64,000 nucleotides of DNA from Gemmatimonadaceae bacterium (GCA_025934775.1 JAICWO010000016.1:1-64000); one strand, 5' to 3'; positions 1 to 9,412 are shown, counted from the stretch's first letter. Numbers and translations are program-made. Notes: generated by a model from the sequence alone, not told the origin.

Positions 1-1122
1 GGCCGCCGAGACGAGGGCCGAGTCGCGGATCTTCACCTTGTGGTGGACCTCGTAACGCTCCTTCAGCCCGCGGAGGATGGCGACGGTGTCCTCGACCGTC
101 GGCTCGCCGACGTAGACCTGCTGGAACCGCCGCTCGAGGGCGGGGTCCTTCTCGATCCGCTGGCGGTACTCGTCGAGCGTGGTCGCGCCGACCATGCGCA
201 GCTCGCCGCGGGCCAGCATCGGCTTGAGCATGTTGCCGGCGTCCATCGAGCCTTCCGCCTTGCCCGCGCCGACGATCGTGTGCAGCTCGTCGATGAAGAC
301 GATGTAGAGCCCCTGCGCTTCCGTGATCTCTTTCAGCACGGACTTGAGCCGCTCCTCGAACTCGCCGCGAAACTTGGCTCCGGCGATGAGCGCGCCCATG
401 TCGAGCGAGACGAGCCGCTTGTTCTTGAGGCCCTCCGGCACGTCGCCGTTCACGATGCGCTGCGCGAGACCCTCGACGATCGCCGTCTTGCCCACACCGG
501 GCTCGCCGATGAGCACGGGATTGTTCTTCGTGCGGCGCGACAGCACCTGGATGACGCGGCGAATCTCCTCGTCGCGACCGATCACCGGGTCGAGCTTGCC
601 CTTGCGCGCCGCGTCGGTGAGATCGCGGGTGTAGCGCTGCAGCGCCTGGTACTGATTCTCAGGACTCTGATCGGTGACGCGGTGCGTGCCGCGCACTTCC
701 TCCAGCGACTTGAGCAGCGCGTCGTGCGGCGCGCCGGTGGCACTGAGCAGGCTGCGACTCTCCGTGCCTTTGGTCTCGCTCAGCGCGAGCAGCAGATGCT
801 CGGTCGACACGTACTCGTCGCCGAGCGACTTCGCGTCGTCTTCGGCCTTGTCGAAGACCTGATTGAGCTCGCGCGACATCGTCGGCTGCGCGTCGCTCTG
901 CTTCGGGTAGCGCGACGTCTCCCGCGCGACTTGCTCGCGGAGCGCCGCGACGCTGACGCCGAGCTTCTGCAGCACCGGCACGACGATGCTCTCGTCCTGC
1001 TCGAGGAGCGCGCCGAGCAGATGCAGGTCGTACACGACTGGATTGCCGTTCCGCCGCGCCGCGGAGATGGCATCGTTCAATGCCTCGCCGGCCTTAACGG
1101 TAAGTTTTTCTGGATTGATCAT
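1..1122 (-). CDS. clpB: ATP-dependent disaggregase ClpB, N-terminal part (cut by window edge)
   Basis: The ATG at 1122 opens a frame of exactly 374 codons that runs off the left edge. It starts [11 protein letters not shown], the usual ClpB opening. A Clp N-domain occupies about residues 1-150. The first AAA+ module follows, with Walker A GEPGVGKT at 206-213 (the same numbers as E. coli ClpB), then Walker B VFIDELH and the sensor region GATTLDEYR. ClpB works with DnaK to pull proteins out of aggregates in the cytoplasm. The middle coiled coil and second AAA+ domain lie outside the window. ClpC is less likely given the N-terminal sequence. No CIRCE element or clear heat-shock promoter was seen in the 130 bp upstream. 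Confidence 0.96.
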   Translation of the reverse strand, partial: MINPEKLTVKAGEALNDAISAARRNGNPVVYDLHLLGALLEQDESIVVPVLQKLGVSVAALREQVARETSRYPKQSDAQPTMSRELNQVFDKAEDDAKSLGDEYVSTEHLLLALSETKGTESRSLLSATGAPHDALLKSLEEVRGTHRVTDQSPENQYQALQRYTRDLTDAARKGKLDPVIGRDEEIRRVIQVLSRRTKNNPVLIGEPGVGKTAIVEGLAQRIVNGDVPEGLKNKRLVSLDMGALIAGAKFRGEFEERLKSVLKEITEAQGLYIVFIDELHTIVGAGKAEGSMDAGNMLKPMLARGELRMVGATTLDEYRQRIEKDPALERRFQQVYVGEPTVEDTVAILRGLKERYEVHHKVKIRDSALVSAA

Positions 1123-1199
1123 GTCGTTCACGGGGAGCAACGTCGGTGCCCTTCGAATGCGTCAAAGCGGCACATTCGACTGCGAAATCTGCACGCTCG

Positions 1200-1235
1200 A
1201 AACGACGAAGCGCCGAGAGCGTATGCCCTCGGCGC
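1200..1235 (-). terminator. candidate intrinsic terminator after the FlgD-Ig-like gene
   Basis: Eighteen bases past the stop of the upstream gene, the minus-strand transcript can form an 11-bp GC-rich stem (arms 1225-1235 and 1210-1220, one G.U pair) closed by an AUAC tetraloop. It is followed by a weakly U-rich stretch, UUCGUCGUUU. It separates the small secreted-protein gene from clpB. Confidence 0.55.
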
Positions 1236-1252
1236 CTCGTGCTCGAACTCAG

Positions 1253-1726
1253 TTACTTCGCGTTAAAGACCCGGATGATGCCGGCGGGCTGCCGGTCAAT
1301 GAAGAGCTGCACCAGATACGTACCTGATGCCGCCTCCTTGTTGGTGCCCTGGACGTTGCCGTCCCACAAAGCCTGGTAGGCACCACACGGCAGTACGAGG
1401 TCGTGGAGCGATCCCGTAGGTGACGTGTTCGACACCCAATTCGGTGCAGGTCCATCAAGCTCCGGCACCGCGACCTGCTGCGCCAGGATGTTGAGAACCC
1501 GCATCGTCACTACGTGCTGCTGACGGTCATTCGCACACTGGTTGGCCGTATCGCCAACCGCGAACGCAATGAACGTCTTCGGATTGAAGGGGTTCGGCCA
1601 TGCTCGGCCGAGACTCCCCGCACTGTGCCCTCGGGGCTGCTGCTGTGTTGATTGCCCCGCCGCGTTCTTTGGCGAAATCGCACAAAGGGCGAGCACGAGC
1701 ACCAGTGCTGCCCAGCGGTGGAACAT
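1253..1726 (-). CDS. small secreted protein with FlgD-Ig-like C-terminal domain
   Basis: 157 residues. A signal peptide spans about residues 1-24 (hydrophobic LVLVLALCAI, then NAAGQ). The rest matches the pattern of FlgD-Ig-like/Por-type C-terminal domains: PNPFNPKTFIAF near residue 44, RVLNILAQQVA, then ALWDGN and ASGTYLVQLF. In other bacteria such domains sit at the end of larger secreted proteins as sorting or anchoring modules. Here the domain is nearly the whole protein. An SD-like GGAG lies 8 nt before the ATG. Its function is unknown. The call rests on motif spacing only. Confidence 0.6.
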   Translation of the reverse strand: MFHRWAALVLVLALCAISPKNAAGQSTQQQPRGHSAGSLGRAWPNPFNPKTFIAFAVGDTANQCANDRQQHVVTMRVLNILAQQVAVPELDGPAPNWVSNTSPTGSLHDLVLPCGAYQALWDGNVQGTNKEAASGTYLVQLFIDRQPAGIIRVFNAK

Positions 1727-1803
1727 GTTTTCTCCGCGCTAACGAAACAGGACCGTTACAAGAGCTCCTGAATGGGTTGAACCGGAAACTGCCACGTGAC
1801 CCG

Positions 1804-1833
1804 AAGTTATGGTCAGAGCAACCGAAAAGTCAA
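1804..1833 (-). promoter_or_regulatory. candidate sigma70-type promoter for the FlgD-Ig-like gene
   Basis: The minus strand carries TTGACT (1828-1833) and TAACTT (1804-1809) separated by 18 bp, about 80 bp before the ATG at 1726. It lies in a noticeably less GC-rich 144-bp gap after selB. This is a visual match only. Confidence 0.4.
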
Positions 1834-1870
1834 GCGAACCGTGGCGTGGACGTTGTTGTGCCGATGGAAT

Positions 1871-3697
1871 TTACGTGCCGCGCCACACCCTTCCTGTTGT
1901 GTTCCTATTTGTATACCCCACTCGGTCGCAGTATTCCAGGAATGGAATCAAGTACTTCCGAGAGAGCCCGAGCGCGTCGCGCAGCTCCGAGGGGCTCATC
2001 TCCTGGCCACCCGACATCGTCTGCCGCAGCCGGTCGATGACCAGCTTGAGGTTACCAGTCGTATAGTACCTATTTTGTTCCACTTGCACGACTTCACCAC
2101 GGCGCTCCAAATACCGCAGCAGGGGTTCCGCGTCGGCGCCGATCTTCGCCGCCAGCTCTGAAGTATCGGGCGGCTCGGCGCCCGATCCATCGAGCGCGGA
2201 AAGAATCGTGGCGAGCTGCCCTTCCTGCGCCACGGTCGGTGCCGGCTGCCACTCGGGGAGCGAGGCCGAACCGCCGGAGACGCCGAGCTCGCCCTCCTCG
2301 ATCGCACGCTCGAGCGCGAGCTCCACGACGGACGCGGCGGCCTTGAGTCTGGCCCTGAGAAGCTGCGCCGGCATGCCGGGTTCGAGTGGATGATCGGCGT
2401 GGTACGCGCTCACCTCGCCGATCAGCGCGGCGCGCACTCGGCCGAGCGCCGCCGCCGAGATCACGCACGTGCCCGCGGATGCCACGCCCTGATCGACCGA
2501 ATTGATGATTGCGCTGAGCTCGCGCGGCGCGACGCCGATGCGTACCGGCAGCGTCGACAGCTCGAGCCCTTGCGCTCCTGATTCAGCGAGCAGACGCTCG
2601 AGTCGCTCTCGTGAGGTGAGGCCGGTCTCCCACGCGCGCGCGCGAGGCGATGCGTATGGATCCGTGATCACGCCGCCTCCGATCGTGTTGAGCGGCGATG
2701 TCGTGCGGAGCACGAAGCGGTCGCCCGCGCGCAGCACCACCGGCTGATCGAACACGAGTCGCGCGCCAAACGGCAGGTCGAGCGTGCGTTCGCGCGCCAC
2801 GACGCGGGCGCCTACCTCGACGGTCCCGACGTGAAATCTGACCCAGCTCCGCGGGCGAAGATCCGCGTCGGCCACCATCGTCACGTCGGCGCGCGCGAAC
2901 TTCGTCGGCTGCCATGCACGGTCGATCACGAGCGTCGAGCCGCGCGGCACATCCGCGACCTCCACACCGGCGAGCGCGATCGCCGCACGCGCGCCCGGCT
3001 GCGCCGCATCTCGCTGCGCGCCGTGGCCTTGAATGCCCCGCACGCGCGCCGTTCGGTCCGACGGAAGAATGCGAACGGTCGCATCCCGCTCGAGCCGGCC
3101 GGACCAGACGGTCCCCGTCACGACGGTGCCGGTCCCCTTGATCGTGAACGCACGATCGACCGGCAGTCGAAACAGATCTTCCTGCGCGCGCTCCGGCACG
3201 TCGCGAGCAATTCGCTCGAGCGCGGCCTTGAGCTCCGGAATTCCCTGCCCGCTCGCGGCGGAGACCGCGACGATGGGCGCTCCAGCGAGCGCGCGCCGCG
3301 TCGCCTGCCGCACGTCGTCCTCGACGAGCGCGAGCCATTCCGCGTCGACGAGGTCAGCCTTGGTCAGCGCGACCACGCCGCGCGAGACGCCCAAGAGTTC
3401 TAGAATTGCGAGATGCTCACGAGTCTGGGGCATCACGCCCTCGTCCGCCGCGACGACGACGAGCGCGAGATCGATTCCCGTGGCGCCCGCCACCATCGTG
3501 CGCACGAACGCCTCGTGGCCGGGCACGTCCACCACGCCCAACGTGCCCACGCCGTCGAGCACGAGCGGCGCGAAGCCCAGCTCGATCGTGATTCCGCGCC
3601 GCTTCTCCTCCGGCAGTCGATCGGTGTCCACGCCGGTGAGCGCGCGAACGAGCGTCGTCTTGCCATGATCGATGTGGCCGGCCGTGCCCAGAATCAT
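1871..3697 (-). CDS. selB: selenocysteine-specific elongation factor SelB
   Basis: 608 residues starting [15 protein letters not shown]. SelB delivers Sec-tRNA(Sec) to the ribosome at UGA codons followed by a SECIS hairpin. Visible G motifs: GHIDHGKTT (residues 7-15), DVPGH (57-61) and TKAD (112-115). EF-Tu-like beta-barrel domains follow, and a C-terminal third with winged-helix character ends in the [24 protein letters not shown] block typical of SelB (given here as [10 protein letters not shown] and LIPFLEYCD). The frame is open for 115 more codons upstream, but those lie inside recO. The ATG overlaps the recO stop as ATGA. No selA, selD or tRNA(Sec) lies in the window. Confidence 0.94.
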   Translation of the reverse strand: MILGTAGHIDHGKTTLVRALTGVDTDRLPEEKRRGITIELGFAPLVLDGVGTLGVVDVPGHEAFVRTMVAGATGIDLALVVVAADEGVMPQTREHLAILELLGVSRGVVALTKADLVDAEWLALVEDDVRQATRRALAGAPIVAVSAASGQGIPELKAALERIARDVPERAQEDLFRLPVDRAFTIKGTGTVVTGTVWSGRLERDATVRILPSDRTARVRGIQGHGAQRDAAQPGARAAIALAGVEVADVPRGSTLVIDRAWQPTKFARADVTMVADADLRPRSWVRFHVGTVEVGARVVARERTLDLPFGARLVFDQPVVLRAGDRFVLRTTSPLNTIGGGVITDPYASPRARAWETGLTSRERLERLLAESGAQGLELSTLPVRIGVAPRELSAIINSVDQGVASAGTCVISAAALGRVRAALIGEVSAYHADHPLEPGMPAQLLRARLKAAASVVELALERAIEEGELGVSGGSASLPEWQPAPTVAQEGQLATILSALDGSGAEPPDTSELAAKIGADAEPLLRYLERRGEVVQVEQNRYYTTGNLKLVIDRLRQTMSGGQEMSPSELRDALGLSRKYLIPFLEYCDRVGYTNRNTTGRVWRGT

Positions 3698-4464
3698 GCA
3701 ACGCTCCCGGCCCACGGTGCGTGCTCCCACGCCTCGAACGCGTGCAGCGGCCGGTCGTCCGCCAGGTGCTCGCGTACGAATTCGCGCAGCAGACGCTGGT
3801 GGGCGCGAATCGCTCCCGAGTCGGTGACGGGATGCGAGTCGCCGGCGAGCCAATCGCGAAGCGCGGCGCGCGCCGAGACGGGAAGCGAGCGGCCTCTGCG
3901 CGCCAGATGCCCACAGCGCGCGCAGACCACTCCGCCTGCCGGATGACTGAAGACCGCGACGGCGTCCATGTCGATCGATGCATGACACTCGGCACATTGG
4001 TCGATGACCGGCGCGATTCCAAGCTCGGCGAGAATGCGCCACGCGCCGGCGAGCGTCGCATCGGGCGCGCGTTCGGGCGCGGCCGATGCGAGCGCGTCGA
4101 GCGCGGTGGCGACCGCGTCGTACAATCCGGGATCCGCCGCGTCGCGCGCGAACCGCAGCGTGAGCTCGGCGATCGTCCCCGCACCCGCGAAGCGCGCGAG
4201 GTGCCCGGCGAGCTGCGGTCGCGCGCGCGTGACGTCGAAGCTGCTCAGTGTGTCGAGATCGCGGCCGGGCTTCGTTTGCAGCTCGGCCGTGCCCTCGGCG
4301 AACAGATCGAGCGCGCGGCCGAACCGCCGCTTCGACGCACGCGCCCCGCGCGCCAACACCGAGCGCACGCCGCCTACTCGCGTCACGAGCTTGAGAATGC
4401 GCGAGGACTCCAGGTAGTCGAACGCATGGAGGACGATCGCGTCGGTGACGAGCGGCGGGGCCAT
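3694..4464 (-). CDS. recO: DNA repair protein RecO
   Basis: 256 residues. RecO loads RecA onto SSB-coated DNA together with RecR and anneals strands. The N-terminal OB-fold starts VTDAIVLHAFDYLESSRI. A four-cysteine zinc site is formed by C157/C160 (CAEC) and C181/C184 (CARC), as in most RecO proteins. The chosen ATG gives the normal length. The same frame runs upstream into btuB, which is not credible as coding. It sits 29 bp after btuB and overlaps selB by ATGA, so recO-selB may be the tail of the B12 operon. Confidence 0.93.
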   Translation of the reverse strand: MAPPLVTDAIVLHAFDYLESSRILKLVTRVGGVRSVLARGARASKRRFGRALDLFAEGTAELQTKPGRDLDTLSSFDVTRARPQLAGHLARFAGAGTIAELTLRFARDAADPGLYDAVATALDALASAAPERAPDATLAGAWRILAELGIAPVIDQCAECHASIDMDAVAVFSHPAGGVVCARCGHLARRGRSLPVSARAALRDWLAGDSHPVTDSGAIRAHQRLLREFVREHLADDRPLHAFEAWEHAPWAGSVA

Positions 4465-4493
4465 GGCATGAAAGCTAGCGCCCGGGCCGCGCG

Positions 4494-6434
4494 TCAGAAC
4501 GTGAGGCGCGCCCCGGCGAGAATCGTGCGTCGAGGTGACAGAAAGTTGAACACCGATTGGTAGTTCACGTCGAAGAGATTCTCGACGTGCAGCGTGAACG
4601 CCGCATCGCGCAGCTCGGGCGCGTACGCCGCGAGTGGCAGCTCGGCGCCGAGATCCGTGCGCGTGTAGGCCGGATCGCGCACGGCGAGCGCGGGGAACGG
4701 TCTGAAGTCGCGGTCCGTCCGATCCCCCACGTGAATGAACCGCACGTCCAGGCTGCCACGCGCCGAGGCGAACGAGCCGCCGAGATTCCAGCTCGTCGTC
4801 GGCCGGCGAATCAGCTGCTCGTTCGCATGATAGAGTCCGCCGCTCGAGCTGTCGAAGCCGGCGGTCAGCACCTTGGTCTCCAGGTGCGTGAAGTTCGCAT
4901 CGAACGCCAGGTGCCGTGTGGCCGTGACGTGCGCCTCGAGCTCGCGGCCGTCGGCGCGCGCGCGGGCCACGTTGCAGTAGCTCGCTCCGCACGCCGAGGT
5001 CGACCCCGTGTAGTCGATCATGTTCCTGAAGAGCTGGTTGAACTGCGTCAGTCCGACCGTGACGCGGTCGGCGATCAGCGACTGCTGCACACCGACCTCC
5101 CACGTGGCGGCGCGCTCCGGCGTGAGATTTGGATTTCCGGTCACGAAACCGGTCGAGAAGTTCTCCGTGAACGTCGGCTCCCGGAACGACGTGCCGACCG
5201 ACGCGCGAAGGTGAGTACGGGCAAGGGGCGCCCAGCTCCCGCCGACGCGGTAGGTCCCGAACTTTCCAAATTTCTCATTGTCGTCGAGCCGCGATCCCGC
5301 GGTGAGCACGACCGATGCCGGCAGATTCGCGAGCAACTGGCCGTACGCGGCGCGATTGCGGCGCGATGCCTGGAAGATGCTCGTCGAGCTGAAGCTGCCG
5401 AATACACTCTGGCTCTCCGTGCGCTGGTCCTCCTGCTCGAGCTCCGCGCCGACCGTGACCGTGCTGGGCCCCAGCACGACGTCCGTCCGTGCATCCAGGC
5501 CGCGGCGGCGCACGTGGTCGAGCGACTCGTAGCCGCCGCTCGTGGAATCGTCCGGCGCGTCGTCGGTGCCGCCCGTCGTCTCATCGGACGTCAGCAGCAG
5601 CCGGCCGTCGATGCGCGGCGTGAAGAAGCGCGAGAGCTCGGCGGACAGCACCGTCCGATCCTGGCTCTGATGCGCGTTCGTGTCGACGACATCGCCGCCC
5701 CCGTCGGTGGGATAGCGAAAGAGCCCGTCGTTGTAGCGCAGCGAGACGCGCAGATCGGTGCGCGGATCGAGCGCCACGTGCGCGCCGCCGCTCAACACGG
5801 TATTGTGATCCGCGCTGTTGAAGGCGTAGATGCCGCGCGTGTCGTGCCGCGCGAGTCCGAGCGAGAAGTCGCCGCTGCCGAGCGCCCCGAGAATGGTACC
5901 GTCTTCGTCGGACGAGCCGTAGCTGCCGCCGCGCGCCGAGACGATCGCGTGCGTGGGACCCTGGCCGCGGCGCGTGAAGATCTGCACGACGCCGGTGACC
6001 GCATCGGCGCCGTACAACACGCTCGCCGGTCCGCGCACGATCTCGATGCGCTCGACGTTGTCCGTGGTGAGCGTCGAGAGATCGATCGCGCCGCCGGGAT
6101 CGTTCACCGGCACGCCGTCGACGAGGACCTTCACGTACTTGGCCTCGCCGCCGCGCAGAAAGAGCGACGTCGTCGAGCCGAACGAGCCGTTGCGCGTGAT
6201 CGTGATCCCCGGAAGGGTCGCGAGCGCGTCGGCGATGGAGGTGATGCCGCGCAGGCGCAGCGACTCGCCGGTGATCACCGAGACCGTCGCCGGCGAGGCG
6301 GCGGCGTCGATCGGCGTCCGTGTCGCCGTGACGACGACCGGCGCCACGCGGGCGGTGTCGGTCTGCTGCGCGGCGAGGGGTGCGCCGCCGGTCGCGGCCG
6401 CGAACGCCACGACTATTCCTTTTGATATTCTCAT
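4494..6434 (-). CDS. btuB: TonB-dependent outer-membrane receptor, BtuB type (cobalamin uptake)
   Basis: 646 residues. Signal peptide of about 22 residues ending LAAQ. A TonB-box-like stretch, APVVVTATR, lies near residue 31. The plug domain contains VLVDGVPVNDP and ERIEIVRGPASVLYGADAVTGV. The barrel follows and ends in the terminal aromatic of GARLTF. Barrel proteins of this type pass B12 into the periplasm using TonB energy. The B12 assignment comes from position: it follows btuF-C-D under a cobalamin riboswitch, 18 bp after btuD. SD-like AGGA lies 5 nt before the ATG. TonB, ExbB and ExbD are not in the window. Confidence 0.88.
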   Translation of the reverse strand: MRISKGIVVAFAAATGGAPLAAQQTDTARVAPVVVTATRTPIDAAASPATVSVITGESLRLRGITSIADALATLPGITITRNGSFGSTTSLFLRGGEAKYVKVLVDGVPVNDPGGAIDLSTLTTDNVERIEIVRGPASVLYGADAVTGVVQIFTRRGQGPTHAIVSARGGSYGSSDEDGTILGALGSGDFSLGLARHDTRGIYAFNSADHNTVLSGGAHVALDPRTDLRVSLRYNDGLFRYPTDGGGDVVDTNAHQSQDRTVLSAELSRFFTPRIDGRLLLTSDETTGGTDDAPDDSTSGGYESLDHVRRRGLDARTDVVLGPSTVTVGAELEQEDQRTESQSVFGSFSSTSIFQASRRNRAAYGQLLANLPASVVLTAGSRLDDNEKFGKFGTYRVGGSWAPLARTHLRASVGTSFREPTFTENFSTGFVTGNPNLTPERAATWEVGVQQSLIADRVTVGLTQFNQLFRNMIDYTGSTSACGASYCNVARARADGRELEAHVTATRHLAFDANFTHLETKVLTAGFDSSSGGLYHANEQLIRRPTTSWNLGGSFASARGSLDVRFIHVGDRTDRDFRPFPALAVRDPAYTRTDLGAELPLAAYAPELRDAAFTLHVENLFDVNYQSVFNFLSPRRTILAGARLTF

Positions 6435-6452
6435 TTTCCTATTCCAGAATGA

Positions 6453-7232
6453 TTATCTCGCCCTGAGCGGCACGAGCGTCGGCGCCCCGACGGCGGGGTC
6501 GCGTGTGACGACGAGCGGCCACTCGTACACTCGTTCCAACACCTCCGCGCGCATCACGGCGGCGGGCGCGCCCGCCGCCGCCACGTGGCCGTGATGGAGC
6601 AGCACCATCTCGTCGGCGAATCGCGCGACGAGGTTCAGTTGATGGCTCACCAGCAGCACCGCCTGGCCGCGCCGCGCCAAGCGGTGCAGCGACTCGAACA
6701 CCCCCATCTCGTGGCCGATGTCGAGAAACGCCGTCGGCTCGTCGAGCACCAGCGCGTCGCCGCCCTGCGCCAGCGCGCGCGCGAGTCGCACGCGCTGCCA
6801 TTCGCCGCCGGACAGCATGTCGACCCGCCGCTCGCGCAGATGCTCGATCCCCGCCTCCGTCATCGCCGCGTCGATGACCTCGCGATCCATGCGCGTCGCC
6901 GCGCGCCACAGACCGAGATGCGGGAATCGCCCGATGGCGACGTACTCCGAGACGGGGAGCGGGAACGCCAGCTCTTCGCGCTGCGAGACGACCGCCACGC
7001 GGCGCGCGAAGTCGCGGCGCTCCGTCGCCGGAGTCGCCGTGCCGTCCACCGAGATGGTTCCGCGCACGAGCGCCACGCGTCCGATCAGCGCGCGGACGAG
7101 CGTGCTCTTGCCGCTCCCATTCGGCCCGACCACCGCGGTGATCGCGCCCCGCCGCGCCTCGAGCGAAACGCCGCGCAGCGCGTCGGCCTCGCTCCGCGGA
7201 TAGCGCACCACGACCTCGTCGAAGCGGATCAC
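6453..7232 (-). CDS. btuD: B12 ABC transporter ATP-binding protein
   Basis: 259 residues from a GTG that overlaps the permease stop as GTGA. Walker A GPNGSGKST is at 36-44, signature LSGGEW at 140-145, Walker B LVLDEP at 161-166 and the H-loop His at 197. This is the FecE/BtuD/FhuC class of importer ATPase that powers the BtuC permease at the inner membrane. The same family serves iron siderophores, so substrate rests on the riboswitch context. The frame extends upstream through the permease gene, but that part is not plausible protein. Confidence 0.9.
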   Translation of the reverse strand: MIRFDEVVVRYPRSEADALRGVSLEARRGAITAVVGPNGSGKSTLVRALIGRVALVRGTISVDGTATPATERRDFARRVAVVSQREELAFPLPVSEYVAIGRFPHLGLWRAATRMDREVIDAAMTEAGIEHLRERRVDMLSGGEWQRVRLARALAQGGDALVLDEPTAFLDIGHEMGVFESLHRLARRGQAVLLVSHQLNLVARFADEMVLLHHGHVAAAGAPAAVMRAEVLERVYEWPLVVTRDPAVGAPTLVPLRAR

Positions 7233-8206
7233 GTGAGCCGCCGCAGCTTCGTGAGCAGGAACGGCACGCCGATCAGCGCGGTCACCGCGCCGAGCGGCAG
7301 CTCGGCGGGCGGAAGCAGAATGCGGCCGAGAAGATCCGAGAGCACGACGAGCATTCCGCCGACCAGCGCGCTGCCGATGATCAACGCGCGATGCTGCCGC
7401 ACGCCGATCGCGCGCACGATGTGGGGCACCACGAGCCCGACGAATCCCACGAGCCCGGCGGCGGCGACGGTCGCCGCCGCAACGAACGACGCGACGAGAA
7501 ACACCAATCGAATGGCCGCGTCCACCGCGAGCCCGAGTCCCGCCGCGGCATCTTCGCCGAGCGCGAGCACGTCGATCCGCCGACCGAGCAGCACCAGAGC
7601 GCCGCCGCCGACCAGCATGTACGCCGCGAGCGCGCCGACGCGGCTCCACGTCGCGTCCGCCGCGGAGCCCATCATCCACCACATCGCGTCCTGCACCGTG
7701 TTCGCGGGCGCACGCGCGAGCAGCACCATGATCGCGGCGTTGGCAAACGCGCCGACGACCACGCCGGCCATGAGCAGTGTGCGCGGATCGCCGCGCGTTC
7801 CCCCGCCGGCGGCGTGGGCAACGAAGAACGCGATGACCACGGCGACGACGGCGCCGACGAACGCCGCGAGCGGCAGCAGCGACACCGCGAGGCCGAGCAC
7901 CGTCGCGAGGACGGCGCCGACCGCCGCGCCGCCCGAGACGCCGAGCAGATACGGCTCCGCGAGCGGATTGCGCATCGTGCCCTGAAGCGCCGCGCCGGAC
8001 ATGCCCAGCCCCGCGCCGACGAGCAGCGCGAGCACGACGCGTGGCAAGCGCAGCGCGCGCACGATGTACACGGTCGTCGTGTCGCCGACACCGAACGCGC
8101 CGTGCCAGACGGCCGCGAGCGACAGATTGATCGTGCCGATCGCCACGCCGGCGACCATCACCACGATCAGGGAAAGCACGAGCACCGTCCAGCGCGTGAC
8201 TGACAC
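7229..8206 (-). CDS. btuC: B12 ABC transporter permease (FecCD/BtuC family)
   Basis: 325 residues, nearly all membrane-spanning. Family landmarks: LRLPRVVLALLVGAGLG, ALQGTMRNPLAEPYLLGVSGGA (here split as LQGTMRNPLA and LGVSGGA), and LVGFVGLVVPHIVR near the C terminus, which contacts the ATPase. The GTG at 8206 is chosen because it follows the btuF stop by 2 bp. The gene ends in a GTGA overlap with btuD. It forms the inner-membrane channel of the BtuCDF importer. Confidence 0.9.
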   Translation of the reverse strand: MSVTRWTVLVLSLIVVMVAGVAIGTINLSLAAVWHGAFGVGDTTTVYIVRALRLPRVVLALLVGAGLGMSGAALQGTMRNPLAEPYLLGVSGGAAVGAVLATVLGLAVSLLPLAAFVGAVVAVVIAFFVAHAAGGGTRGDPRTLLMAGVVVGAFANAAIMVLLARAPANTVQDAMWWMMGSAADATWSRVGALAAYMLVGGGALVLLGRRIDVLALGEDAAAGLGLAVDAAIRLVFLVASFVAAATVAAAGLVGFVGLVVPHIVRAIGVRQHRALIIGSALVGGMLVVLSDLLGRILLPPAELPLGAVTALIGVPFLLTKLRRLT

Positions 8207-8208
8207 GA

Positions 8209-9138
8209 TTACTTCACCGCGCCCGGATGAAAGAGATCGGCGAGCGACCGCGCCGCCGCGCCGAGCTCCACCGACGGCCGGCTGACGAGGTTTTCGTCGT
8301 ACGCGAGCACGTGCCCGTTCCGCACGGCGGGAATGGCGCGCCATTGGGGGCTCGTGCGCAGCTTCTCGACGTCGCTCGCGCCCACGAGGATGTAGTCGGG
8401 ATTCCGCCGCAGCACGTCTTCCAACGTGACCGTGAGCGACGGCACCGGCTGATCGGCGTACACGTTGCGCGCGCCGGCGATATCGAGGAGCTGGCTCACG
8501 AAGCTGCCGCCGCCGAGCACGATCACGGGTTTGTCCCACGTGGGCACGAGCACGGTCGGGTGGTGCAGCCGCGCGGTGGCCTGGCGCACGCGGTCGAGGG
8601 CGGCCATCACCGTGTCGACGACGCGGTCCGCGGCGGCCGAGTCGCCGGTGAGCCGGCCGAGGACGCGCGTATCGCGCGCGAATTGGGTGATACTATCGAT
8701 CTTGAATGAGACTGTTGTAATACCCGCCTGCCGCAGCCGGTCGGCGGCCGCGCGATCGTCGGCGCTGGCGTAGAGCAGGACGAGGTCCGGATGGGCGCCG
8801 AGCACCGCCTCCACGCTCGGACGCAGCGCGTCGCCGAGGCTCGGTACCTTGGCCGCGGCGGCGGGAAAGGTGTCCCACTTCGACCGGCCGACGAGCCGCG
8901 GACCCGCGCCGATCGCGAACAGGATCTCGGTGGTCGTCGGGTTGAGCGAGACGATCCGCTCCGGCCGCCGCCCGAGTGGAATCGCGACGCCAAAGTCGTC
9001 GCGCATGGGCGCGCCCGCCTGCGCAGTCGCCCGTGCGGCGGCGCGCGACGTATCCGCGCGGCCGTCCGCCGGCCGGCTGCACGCGCCGGCCAAGACCAGT
9101 GGTCCGATCAGGACGATGAGAGAATGCTGATAACGCAC
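8209..9138 (-). CDS. btuF: B12-binding lipoprotein of the ABC importer
   Basis: 309 residues from a GTG. A lipoprotein signal ends LAGAC with the lipidated Cys at 20. The rest is a class III substrate-binding protein (TroA/BtuF fold): RIVSLNPTTTEILFAIGAG, then LVGRSKWDTFP and PDLVLLYAS. It captures cobalamin delivered by the outer-membrane receptor and hands it to BtuCD. It is the first gene after the riboswitch, and its start lies just past the switch's expression-platform hairpin. A short A/T-rich codon block lies at about 8685-8730. Confidence 0.9.
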   Translation of the reverse strand: MRYQHSLIVLIGPLVLAGACSRPADGRADTSRAAARATAQAGAPMRDDFGVAIPLGRRPERIVSLNPTTTEILFAIGAGPRLVGRSKWDTFPAAAAKVPSLGDALRPSVEAVLGAHPDLVLLYASADDRAAADRLRQAGITTVSFKIDSITQFARDTRVLGRLTGDSAAADRVVDTVMAALDRVRQATARLHHPTVLVPTWDKPVIVLGGGSFVSQLLDIAGARNVYADQPVPSLTVTLEDVLRRNPDYILVGASDVEKLRTSPQWRAIPAVRNGHVLAYDENLVSRPSVELGAAARSLADLFHPGAVK

Positions 9139-9142
9139 AAAC

Positions 9143-9172
9143 GGGCACCCTTCTCCCGGAGAAGGAATGCCC
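9143..9172 (-). promoter_or_regulatory. RBS-masking hairpin (riboswitch expression platform)
   Basis: The minus-strand RNA reads GGGCA...CCTTCTC, a short loop, GAGAAGG...UGCCC: a two-part stem of 5 and 7 bp. The right arm contains the SD-like GGAGAAGG that precedes the btuF GTG at 9138. Folding would hide the ribosome binding site, so control is probably translational. The structure is seen; the regulatory role is inferred. Confidence 0.6.
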
Positions 9173-9235
9173 GCAACATCGAGGCGTGAACGCTCACGCT
9201 CGTGTCGCCACCAGTCCTCCCCCGAGGAGCTGAGA

Positions 9236-9392
9236 AATTCGTGGCGCGAACGTGGGTCGTCTCCTGGCTCCGGGCCCGCGTGGCTCGCCTTCCCGATCGT
9301 TCCCCGATCAGTGGCATCTCGAGCACGCGTCTAACTGCCCGTTACAGTGGCGGGGCCGCACCGGCATTGCACCGGTTTCCGTGTCCCGCGCT
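9236..9392 (-). promoter_or_regulatory. cobalamin riboswitch
   Basis: Conserved blocks are present in the right order on the minus strand: ACCGGTGCAATGCCGGT, GCCCCGCCACTGT with AACGGGCAG, the B12-box element GCCACTG (9309-9315), GGGAAGGCG, then GGAGCCAGGAGACGACCC (9254-9270 region). This matches the adenosylcobalamin aptamer class, which represses uptake and synthesis genes when B12 is plentiful. It stands alone in the 277-bp leader before btuF. A short open frame across it is not a gene. Confidence 0.95.
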
Positions 9393-9412
9393 CGCATTCA
9401 GTTGTGGCCGCG

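Noticed and set aside
1123-1252. possible CIRCE or sigma32 heat-shock element before clpB
   Set aside because: No TTAGCACTC-type inverted repeat and no CTTGAA/CCCCAT pair found in the gap.
40-1266. 408-residue open frame on plus
   Set aside because: Antisense shadow of clpB; the minus-strand frame has full ClpB motifs.
3697-4042. 115-residue N-terminal extension of SelB
   Set aside because: Off-frame reading of recO; SelB starts at [15 protein letters not shown].
4557-6425. 622-residue open frame on plus
   Set aside because: Antisense to the TonB receptor; Arg/Ala-rich composition typical of shadow frames in high-GC DNA.
9108-9326. 72-residue open frame on minus before btuF
   Set aside because: Lies across the cobalamin riboswitch; no SD or recognisable protein features.
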